In this document: piece after piece, positions 27,779-37,700 of the stretch
How the letters are laid out: each line of letters begins with the position of its first letter
Numbering within the stretch: position 1 is the first letter of the stretch
Origin: Promerops cafer
Lineage: Eukaryota; Chordata; Aves; Passeriformes; Nectariniidae
Direction: 5' to 3'
NCBI GenBank assembly: GCA_013398275.1
Contig: VZSE01015569.1
Coordinates: forward strand, 1-64,000
Length of the DNA stretch: 64,000 bases
Program-made: the position numbers and the translations under genes
Notes under the pieces: model-generated
What the model was told of the DNA's origin: nothing
Seen by the model: only the letters and a program-made list of their open reading frames with translations
Database searches by the model: none

Positions 27779-27822
27779 GGAAGGAAGGAAGGAAGGAAGG
27801 AAGGAAGGAAGGAAGGAAGGAA
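27779..27822 (+). repeat. (GGAA)11 microsatellite
   Basis: Eleven perfect GGAA units, 44 bases. Perfect tetranucleotide arrays of this length are usually length-polymorphic. Each GGAA is also the core of an ETS-family binding site, so a long array could bind ETS factors; that is inference. Confidence 0.95.
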
Positions 27823-30800
27823 ATTTCCTAGGCCAGTTAAGTATGCTTGCCAAAGAATAATTTTAACAAGACTTTATAGTTAAAAACAAATTTTAAAATA
27901 ATGAACATTAAAAAAAATTCTTTTGAAAAATAATAACATTAATAGATTTGATCTTAGCAAAATAGCTCTGTATATTTCCTTTAAAAACCATTTCATTACA
28001 ACTTTTCCCTCTGTAGAAGAAGTTCTTTGTGAATCAGCAATTTTCCAGTGCAAATATATTCTTTCTTTTCAAAAAAAATATTTGGAAAATTTCCGAAAAG
28101 CTCTGGCTGTAAATATTATCAGTTTTATGGTACCTCTACAAAATAGCAAGCAGTAAGTGAGAGTATATGTATAAACATAATATACAATTTACTTGTATTG
28201 CTTTAACCAGGATTTTGAGAGAAAATCAGTCTTTTTTAAAAATTTTTTTAATAGAGAATTCATGTACATTATATACTGTTATCTACTAACATTTTTACAT
28301 GCATCTCTTTTTTAATAGAAATTATTTACGCATTTCTGGGATCCATGTTCTGCTACTTGTTTATAAAAGTGTTATCAAAATATTGGTCCACATTTCCTGT
28401 GTTATGAGGTTGAGACTCCTCTGTTCACACAAACATGCACATGCACAATGGTGAGTTCAGCAGTGAACCTGTAACAACAAGTATACAATGAAAACTGAAA
28501 GCACACTGAGATTTATTTAGGCAAAGTTTTATGTGAGAACTAGTGGGAATCATAACATAGCTGGTCAAAAAAAAAAAAAAAAAACAGCTCACAAGAAAAA
28601 TAAATGGTTTGAAATGTATTTGCATGCCTGATTTTTTTTTAAGTAGTACCTGAAGAAAAGTAAGAAGTAACCTGAAGAGAAGAAGCAATGCATCAAATTT
28701 TTCCCCACAGATTGGTCATCCAATTACAAAGAGCACCACCACATTTCTTTCCAAAGGCCTTTGCATGCCCTACACAGAGCAGTGAGGAAATTTAATTCTC
28801 TACCAAACTGGAAGTACCTGACCAACTCCCTCCCACATCTCCAATCCCATGAGATTTCTGCCATCTCTATTTTCTCCATTTTGTAAATCCTTTAAACATA
28901 AAAATAGAAATGAGGAAACAAGCCTAAAGATGTGAGGAGAACAGGGGTGGAAAGTGGGGGGTTTAACAGGTTTTTGAGCCACGCACATGGTTCACATTAC
29001 AGGCCAGTGTGTTCAGAGCAGACCAGCACACCACGCAGGTGGAAGTGTGAGTCTGGGAGCCATTGAAGTTGGAACACTGAGAATTTTCCCAGTGTATCAC
29101 AATTACAGAAACATCTGTGCTAAACAACTTTGTGCCAATCTGCTGTAAAAATTTGGTGTTCAGCAGCCCCCAACATTTCTAATTTCTTACTTGCTGTGGG
29201 GTGGTCTCATGTGACACATAGTGATCACTGATTTCAGAGCTATTAAATGGGTACTTTTTCACACCTTCCTTTTATGTGTGTGCTTACCAATTCAGAAGAC
29301 TTTCTGTTTTCATATATAGCATGATGTGTACTTAAAGATAAGTAAAATTAGATTTAAAAAGTATGTACAAGGGAAAGGTCTTGTGCTGGATTGAATATAC
29401 TAAACAGATGAAAATATTAATTCCAAGTTTAGAAGCAAAAATTCAAAACTGTAATTCAAAACTGATCTAGTATTGTCTAAGGAAGTGAGTGTGGAAATTA
29501 AGGTAAAAATTCACCACTTTTTAAAGATAGTATTTTATAAAAGGTCAGAAAGTGACCTCTGTGCCACCTAGAGTACTTTTAGGTATACAATAAATTGTAA
29601 TAACAGGACTGCAGCAATTTCCACTTGGAATGTGGCAGAAATGAGAAGAAAATGTCTCTGAGACTCAGTATTCACAGAAGCTCCTTCTAATTGTGTGAAG
29701 CATATACAGCTTCCTCACGTGTCACCCGTGCCCTGTCAATTCTGTTAAGTGGCATGGCTAAATCTTGATCTTATTGTAACTGAAAAAGGATCATTTAATA
29801 AACTGCTGAATTCAACCAATAGATGATGTCTGACTGCTGCTGATATTAGAGAAACTGCTCTGGGATTTGTCTCACTGCTTCGGCAGTTTAAGGGTTGGGT
29901 GCCTGCAGCAGTATATGATCATGTCTCCAAATCTCAAGGAATCAGAAAGATACCTTCAGAGAACAGTCTATCCTGTATCACCACCACCATCTGAAAGCTG
30001 GGGTGCATCACCATCCAAAAAGACTCGTAGCTATTTCTCCACTGCCTACACAATGGACTTCAGTAACCAATTTAAATCAAATGCCTAATATTCGAATGGT
30101 TAACATCAGGTGTTAAGGATTCCACCGTCAATAATGTTATTGGGTCAGAATTTATAGCAGTGACAAGTTTCTTTGAGGTATTTTACAGCTTCTCCTTGAA
30201 ACCTGTTCATTACTGTGCTGGTCCTTAGCTGACAGGTGGCTAGCAAACCCACAGTCTACTTTTGGGATTAACCCTGATCTTTTCCATCTACAGACAACCA
30301 GTACAATTTTGCTCAATGATAGATAGATGAAGACAGGAACAGCTTTTCTAAAAATCTTTGTTTTTCTAAAATAAATGATGCTGAGAATATATCTGGGGCA
30401 AAATCAAACTATTTGGCTTGCTTGCTTAACATTCCTCTCAAGAAAGGGATCTGGTTATTTGCACTGTATTTACAATTACATATTCGGTCAAATTGAATCC
30501 AGATGTCAATAAATGACCAAATATAAAGAAGAAAAAGGTAGCAGAAGTAGAAAATTCTACTCGTGGTGATCACTGACCATTCAATCAAGAATTAAGCTAA
30601 ATTTCTGTTCTTAGTTTAGAATATATACAAAATCCATGCAGTAATCAAACTCTGAAAGATCTAAAATGTGACCTGCTAAGATGAATCTATCCATTCTTTT
30701 CAGAGAGGCGTTTTAGTGATGTTGGATACTCTGTGTATCAAAAAATTGTTTGCCTTTCAAGTTTTAGGAAGGCAAAACATCTGTTTAACCCAAATTTTCG

Positions 30801-31837
30801 AAATGTTTCTCACTCACTGCACAATTAGTTCCCTGAGTAACATCTCGTAGCTACAGAGAAGAAATATACTCTATGGAAACAGAGCTGAGTTGCCAAAGAT
30901 TCCCATTCTGGTCGAAATGTAGCCAATATTTACCAAACCACTTTGTCTCAAAAGAGACCATTTCCATGCAAGTTATGTGCCAAATTTTCTGCACGTGAAA
31001 TTGACTACAAGTCCCGTTTTTCCTATTGACATTTCCCCATTTGTAACAATAAAGTATTTGGCTCTTCATCCTCCTCAAGCTATCCTAATAAAGGCTGTTC
31101 TTAAAAGACAGACTTTTTGAGTTATTCTTTTTATAGGGAAAATAATGGCTTTTTTTGTGGGATTGTTTTGGATTTTGAGTTTTGTAGTTTTGTTATTCTC
31201 AAGAATTGCTGTAACATTTTTTACATAGATTTTCACCAAAAAAAGAAATCACTTACAGACAGGAACTATGAATACAAATGTTGGGAATGGATAATGATCG
31301 ATTAAGAAAACTATGAGTGAATTAAAGAATGGATAGAATGGAGGAGTTATGCAACTTTAATTATATTTGCCATTGCTGTTCCAGCTATCAACATCCCTAA
31401 GTAAAAGTAAATTATAAATATTTTTAACATTAATTTTTATTATTGCTTCACATTATTACTCTTTGGCTCAATTATATAAATAATAAATACAGTGTCTGAA
31501 ATATTGGTTATTTCAAAGCAGCATGTTACTAATCCAAGAATATTGAGCCAATAAGGAAATTAATTCGATATTTAGCATCATTAGATTCCCAATATCCATT
31601 TTGGCTAATAAACATTCTGGAAACATTCTAAAGGATCGTTAGGATACAATATACAAAAGGGGACATAACAGCAGATTGAATGAACAATGGTAGGAAGATG
31701 CACAAAAGGATAAATGAAATCTAAATGTGCTTTAAGGCTAACTTTTCATCCCTTTGTATCTTACATTCTAATCTATAGGATTAACTTGAAGGTAAAAAAC
31801 AGCATGAAATGCACATCCACATATGCCCTGCCCAGAG
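27823..31837. other. AT-rich non-coding sequence
   Basis: No gene was recognised, apart from the weak open frame at 29.9-30.1 kb. A run of 18 A lies at 28,567-28,584 without an identifiable retrocopy in front of it. The remainder is CpG-poor unique sequence. Confidence 0.55.
29915..30088 (+). other. Unrecognised 57-codon open frame, possible exon
   Basis: From an ATG at 29,915 the frame stays open for 57 codons to a TAA. It is rich in Ser, Pro, Tyr and Lys (it contains VSPPPSESWGASPSKKTR) and is less biased than the Leu/Phe/Lys-rich chance frames nearby. The same frame is open upstream to at least 29,867. A possible acceptor, TCACTGCTTCGGCAG, ends at 29,886, but in the other frames the sequence also reads through for some length, which weakens the case. 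No known domain was seen. It may be chance. Confidence 0.12.
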
Positions 31838-31908
31838 CAGCAGAATTGAAACTAGATGGTCTTTAAGGTCTCTTACAACCCAAAACATTCTCCACTTCTA
31901 TGATTGTG
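31838..31908 (+). mobile_element. CR1 LINE 3' end fragment
   Basis: The fragment carries the final CR1 3' UTR block, with GAAACTAGATGGTCTTTAAG, then TCTTACAACCCAAA and a tail ending TTCTATGATTGTGTG. Orientation is plus, because the ATTCT/ATGATT octamers are at the right. Only the last ~70 bases remain, as expected for strong 5' truncation. Confidence 0.85.
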
Positions 31909-33756
31909 TGAAATGTAAATTCTAGGTAAAATATAAGAAAAGAAAGACTGTTTAAAAAAATATGGAAGCAAAAAATCAAGGAGAGCAAACAGAAAAGGGT
32001 GTTTTTATCCTGTCCCTATATAAGAGTATGGTAGAGTTTCTTTCTATAGTTTCAAGAACAACAAGCAGTCAAACTTATTCAGAGCACTGTAGGATGTTCC
32101 CTCACCTCATTCAGTGGAAACACAGGGTCAGTGAAATTGCTGTAGGGTAAAAACAGAGTTGCAGGCAGATGAGAAAGACTCCAAAGCTGCAGAAAGAATT
32201 ACTCATGCAACCTTCAGTGCAGAATTAGAGCTTAAAACAATGGTAATCTAAGTTGTTGCTGGGGAGGGGAAAGAAAAAAAGAAAAGAACAGAAAAGAAAG
32301 AGAAAAGGAAAAAGAAAAAGAAAAAGAAAAAGAAAAAGAAAAAGAAGAGAAAAAAAAAAAAAAAAGGAAAAAAAAAAGAAGGAAAAAAAAAAGGAGGAAA
32401 AAAAAAAGGAGGAAAGGGGAAAAAAAGGGCAGATAGTGTGATTGCATCTCCTCGAGTAAATACTGGAGGCCAGTCTGTGGCAGGGGGCCAAAAGGACGTG
32501 GCATGACTCACACTCTCACCACATCAGCATTGCTGCAGCCAGATCACTCAGGCGGCTCCCCAGACCTTGCCAAGCACTGTGCAGGAGCTGCTTGCTGGCC
32601 AGAGCTGAAACCATGCCCAAAACCATGCCCAAAATTGTGCTCACAATTTAACAGTATGCCCCGGCCATGTTTCACTCACCAGTACTGACACTGCCACAGG
32701 GAACTCATTTGAGGAGGAGTGTTGGAAGAAGGCTTGTGCAGAGAAAACCAATGCTTTGACTTTATGGGGAGCTTTGCCTGTGAGTTTTTGTTATTCAGCT
32801 GAAAGGCCAACTTCCAGGGCAAAGCTGAACACATTTCAATAGAAGATCAAGTCTCACAAAGGGTTGCCCAAGTTCTTACTGTCTAATAAAGAGTCAGCAA
32901 ATTTATGTTGTAGTAAAAACAATTGGGAGTAAAATTCCTTTAAAAAAATACTCCATTCATCTGACTACAAAGTGAGTTGCAATAAATACAGTATTGAGAA
33001 ACAGAGCAGCTTAGCAGGGTTTTAAGTAGTCTCTGCATTCTCTCTGCTGCTCCCACACATGCACACACACACAGGCTGCCACACTCTCCTCTCGTGCTGC
33101 TAAAAGCAAACAGTGGATATGACGGACAAACATTGCAAGCACAGATGTGTCCATTATAACCAGCGTGAGCCATGCTCATGAGGAGTGCTGTCACTTCTGA
33201 AAATCCAAGTGTGTCCGGCTGTGAAAAAGCAGTGGGGTGTGAGAACAAAAGAAAGAAATGTTGTGATTAAGACAGGGCTAATGGTTCATTAACAATATCC
33301 AAGGCCTGGCTCTACAGCTTAGAAGTTATGGATATATTTCAAAATTACCTTTTTTCTTTTTTTCCTTCTTGTTGTTGCTGCTCATTTCTTTTCTCTGCCT
33401 TTTGAAAAGGATTTGTAGCTTCCTTTCTTGCCCTTTTGTCTGATGGCTCCTAAAATATGAAGCAAATGAAAACATAGATGTAGTGAAAACAATATTTGTT
33501 TTCTTTCTGATCTCTTTTCAGCTCTCTCTATGATGTGTGAGTCTAAGGCCAGGATGGGGGAGAGGCTTCATTCCTTGGTTCAGTGATGGTCCTACCCCAG
33601 CTGTTAGGGGTCCCGCTTGGCAATCTGAGGGCTTGTGTCTACACTGATAAATGAAGAAGGCCAGTGAGTGGTCTTTGGTGCAATAGGGCTGCTGTCAGAT
33701 GTCCAGGGACAGTTCACAAATTAGCATGTGCCAAAAACCTTAAGTCAGCTAGGTTT
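31909..33756. other. Non-coding sequence around the polypurine tract
   Basis: No gene was recognised. A short direct repeat of AAAACCATGCCC occurs at about 32,607-32,632, and a brief CA repeat at 33,053-33,073. The bases from about 33,720 lead into the CR1 cluster. Confidence 0.55.
32261..32429 (+). repeat. Long polypurine tract with (GAAAAA)n core
   Basis: The plus strand is purine for the whole interval except one C at 32,289, so 32,290-32,429 is 140 uninterrupted purines. It contains about six GAAAAA hexamers near 32,309-32,345, a run of about 16 A and several AAAGGAGGAAA-like units toward the right. The open frames across it on both strands (Lys/Arg/Glu or Phe/Leu/Ser repeats) are artefacts of composition. 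Such tracts can form triplex (H-) DNA and stall polymerases; that is general knowledge, not shown here. Confidence 0.95.
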
Positions 33757-33811
33757 TGGAACAGGTTGCAAAGACAAGTTGTGCAATATCCATGCTTGGA
33801 GGTTTTCAATT
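33757..33811 (+). mobile_element. CR1 LINE fragment, plus strand, broken
   Basis: The sequence reads TGGAACAGGTTGC, then AAGTTGTG and ATCCATGCTTGGAGGT, a conserved block just upstream of the CR1 3' UTR end. The element stops abruptly at 33,811, where an oppositely oriented CR1 begins. Its own 3' end is missing from the expected place on the right. Confidence 0.75.
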
Positions 33812-33812
33812 C

Positions 33813-34041
33813 TATCACAGAATCTTAAGATGGTTTGTCTTGAAAGGGACCTTAAAGACCATCTCATTCCAGCCTCCTGACATAGGTAGGGAAACCTTTG
33901 ACTAGACCAGAACCCCATCCAGCCTGGCCTTGAACACTTCCAGGGATGAGGCATTCACAATACCTCTGGGTAACTTGTCCACATGCCTCATTATCCTCAG
34001 AGAAAAGAAAATTTCCTAACATCTAAACTAAACCTGCCCTC
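33813..34041 (-). mobile_element. CR1 LINE fragment, minus strand
   Basis: Read on the plus strand it starts with the inverted tail CACAGAATCTTAAGATGG. The typical 3' UTR blocks follow: TTGAAAGGGACCTTAAAG, CATCTCATTCCAGCC, CTGGCCTTGAACACTTCCAG and TTCCTAACATCTAAACTAAA. The 5' side is cut at 34,041, where the LTR starts. It lies against a plus-strand CR1 on its left, so it probably inserted into that older copy. Confidence 0.92.
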
Positions 34042-34745
34042 TGTGAGGAGGAGAGCTGAGATGGCTTTCCTGTGAAAGTTCTTTTTCAATCCATAAATAG
34101 AATAAGTAATTTAATCACTGTCTTCAGTTGGGAGTTTGCATTCTATTACTAACTGTCAAAGGTGGGGCAGTTATCTCCTGTTAATTGGCCACCTGATAAA
34201 ACCAGGTGGGGCAGTTTTCTTTATCTTTTCCACAACCAATCCTCCCTCAAGGAGATACCTTCAGTTAATGGGCCATTGAGTCTCTTTGGGAGATGCTCCA
34301 CCCAGGGGGAGGAGCCAAGCATTCCTACCTGGATAAAAACTGACATCTGGAACACCTCAGAGAGCCTTCTCCTACTGGATTCTCAGAAGAGCACTTGTCC
34401 TATATACACCCCCACTGGACCTTCAGAGGAAACCTACATCCTTCTACAGGATCACTGCTCCAACAGAACCACATCCAGAAGGGCTGCAGCCACCATTTAA
34501 TGGGACTGTTACCAGCACCCTGACCAACAGCGTGTCAGGTTGTATTCTGACTCTGTCAGTGGTTTCTTTTTTTTGTAGTTTTTTTTTTCTAAATTTGCCT
34601 AGTAAAGGCAACTGTTCTTTCTATTCCCTTATCTTTTCCTGAGCCCCTTAACTTCAGAATTTGAAGGGAGGGGGGGTCTACATTTTCCATTTCAAGGGAG
34701 ACTCCTGCCTTCCTTAGCAGACACCTGTCTTTTCAAACTGAGACA
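34042..34745 (+). mobile_element. Solo LTR of an endogenous retrovirus, passerine type
   Basis: About 700 bases begin TGTGAGG and end AGACA, giving the TGT...ACA inverted ends expected of a retroviral LTR. A TATA-like GGATAAAAAC at 34,331 and an AGTAAA near 34,610 suggest a plus-strand promoter and polyadenylation signal. The closing part, including TTAGCAGACACCTGTCTTTT, is one I associate with an abundant songbird LTR family, but I cannot give the subfamily. No gag, pol or env sequence lies on either side within the window, so it is a solo LTR. The open frame inside it (34,162-34,500) is incidental. Matching target-site duplications were not found, so the ends are approximate or rearranged. 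Confidence 0.75.
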
Positions 34746-37700
34746 ATCAACTACATATAAGTCACTAAAATTTGGTGAGAAGTATTGCACTCTTGTATTC
34801 TGTCCTTTCTTTTGCCTACTGAGATTCAAATTTTCCAGTGATCATGTCCTGGGATGCTCCTGGAGGCGAAGGGACATGCAGAGGTTACCTTGTGCAGAGA
34901 GCTGTTATAAGATACATGGGTAATGCTTGTATTACCAAAAATAATGAGAAGAGAGTGCTAGCTAAAGCAGTGAACAGCAATTGCCTGTACTCTTTAGCTG
35001 TTAACACCCTCTCTGTCATGGCTGTAGCTCCTGCCAGATGCCACTCTCAGACACAAATCTTGGCAACATTTGAGGACTACCTTTTTTGGGCAAAGAAAGA
35101 AAGCTCAACTGTGTGATTGCAAGCTGTGCTGTCCTGCAGATTGGAGATAATCTGTAGCAGGCAGTCCTGCTGCCCTAACCATAGCCAGTGGACAGTCCTG
35201 AGCAAAACTGGTAGGAGTGTAATCCTTTCATGATCACCACACTTCAGTTTATAAAACCTGTTTTATTTTCCTAATAACTAAATGACCTTCCTGTGTTAGC
35301 TTCATGACTGGAGATTAATACACTCTGGGATCACTGCCCAGTCACTTCTGCCAACACAGGAGCCATTCCAGGAGACATGTTCCTCTGACTCCCTGGTTAG
35401 ATTTCAGTATATTGCAATTTTCCATTTGTAGATTATAATTTTTTCCAGCCCATGGTGTTCTGCTAACGTGCTAGATCTATTGGAAAGTAGAATCATCAGC
35501 ACTTTCCCAAGTTAATTTATCTGCCACTGTGGCAGTATCTAAATGTCCACTTGAAATCTGCCTGGATAAATAAATCTTCCTCTATTGTAGTGAACTGTGC
35601 GGTAATTTGTTCTTTGCATCATCCTGCTTTAGATGCTTAGCAGTAAGGCTGATAATTAGAGAAAAAAATGTTGTGAAACTGTACCGTACATATTCAGCAT
35701 CAAAAAACTGATCACAAATGTGAACAATGCATCAATATGAATCTGATCCTGCCAATCCTTCATATATTTTCAACTTCAAGTTCCTGTGGGAATGCCTACA
35801 AGTTTATTTTTAGACTCAAATTAATAACAGATACAGGCAGCAAATATACAGACACTTCCCAGGCATGACTGGAGGCCACCACCACCCTCTCAGCTGAGCA
35901 GATCCCTTTCAACTGTGAAGATGACACTGCTCAGTTTAAAGCAAGAAAACCATGAAGTGATACTATGGGTTAGAATCTCTCTAGACCTGCCTGGATATGA
36001 GGCAGAGGCCTTCTTAGTATACTTCCTTACCCCTCTTCTATTCCAGATGCCTTTTTACCAAATATATGGGCATCCATATTAGTGGATCAGACAATTTTGG
36101 GATGATAACGGCATGGAAATCCTTCAAAATTAATATCTTAATCAACAGCTCAGAAACCATTCACTGCTAATGATGCTAATCAATTTTTACTATTCATACA
36201 AGAGGTCACGGTACGTGGACCTTTAAATTTTTTGCCAATGTCAGCATGTCTCTTTTCTCTTGTATAAGTGCCTCACTGATACGGTGAGAAAGTATTACCC
36301 TGCCAGAGTAAAGGGCTGTGGCTGACATTGCCCTGGCTTAGAAATAAAACTGGCTGTGACTCCCTGGGCTGCTGGCATTGGTGCACCTTCTAACGCCTGC
36401 AAGAACTGCTCTTTTCTGACCAGCACTAGTGCAGGTGTGCAGCAGGACACAGAAAGGTGCATGGGACAGGGACAGCAGCACTGGCCTGCACACCAGGAGA
36501 ATGTCAGGGTCCTGGGGTGGTTTTTCAGGATGGGTGCATAGAGCTAAACAAAGGAATATATGTGGGGTAGAGGCTTAAATGAGCTTGATAGGAAGATCAG
36601 CCAGGTGAGGGACACGGATTGGATCCATTGGGGACCATAAAGAAGATATGGAGGTCGGAAGTCAGGGGACCAGGAGCTGCTTCTGAGGGCAGTACTCAAA
36701 CCGACTCCATTTTAAAAATACCTGCTTTATTTCACAGACTTCCTCCCACCACTGATAAGCAAACCAGAACACCAGTCCTGGGGGTGCTCACCTAGAAATC
36801 AAGGACAGATCTTGCTGCCAGAATGGGGACTGACATGAGTGACATTAAACATGTGGATACAGTTTGGGTGCTACTGTGATATGCATAATAAATAATAACA
36901 AGCATAAAAACAGACTTACCTTTAAGCAGCCATATGCCATCTATATTTGTAGATCCACAGCCATAAAGATTATAAATATAGCTGAAATCGCCCAATGTAC
37001 ATTGCATGCAGATATTCCAGGATGCCATAAAACACACAGAAAATGTGAATTGATTACATAAGCAACTTTTTTAATGAATAAGGTCTATAGATTTTATAGT
37101 ATTCCTTTCTCTCAAATCTTGTAAAATACATGGAAGTCTTAATTATAGCTGAGGATATCTGAACTATGTTGGCCTTTGATTTTATAATACAATGTGCAAT
37201 TCCTGCTCACAAAATAAACCAATAAATTCCGTATTTGTTATAAATGAGTTTAAATTTATAAGACTATCAAAATACCTCCTGGCTCCTGTTAATGTTTAGG
37301 AAACATTTCAGAAATGTTTTAGGTTCCTGGCTGGTAGAATTGCCTCATTTCTGCTGAGCTCCTGTTGATCCAAAGTCTTGAAGTAGTCAACAGTTATATG
37401 TACTATAAGAGTAGCATGTAGGTGAGAGAGGTATAGAAAAAAAGGAAGGAAAGCAGTAGTAGTAGTTTCTGTGTAAGTACTTCCTCCAGTAAGTGGTTTG
37501 AATCCAAGAGACCCATCCTGAGCCAGTTATAAATGACATTTTGCTTCAGAAGGTATGAAATAGATGGGCTGCATTTCAAGTAGTGCCCTCAGATGCCTGC
37601 AGGTCCTGGCCATGGACATTGAGTTTTCTAGTGTACAGCCAGCTGGTGAAATTCATGCAGAACTACAGTCACGTGCTTGTCTTTGCAGCCTCATGTTGGG

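Noticed and set aside
32225..32511. Phe/Leu/Ser-rich and Lys/Arg/Glu-rich open frames on both strands
   Set aside because: They are translations of the polypurine tract; the composition is entirely explained by the repeat.
34162..34500. 112-codon open frame in the LTR
   Set aside because: It is inside LTR non-coding sequence and shows no retroviral protein features.
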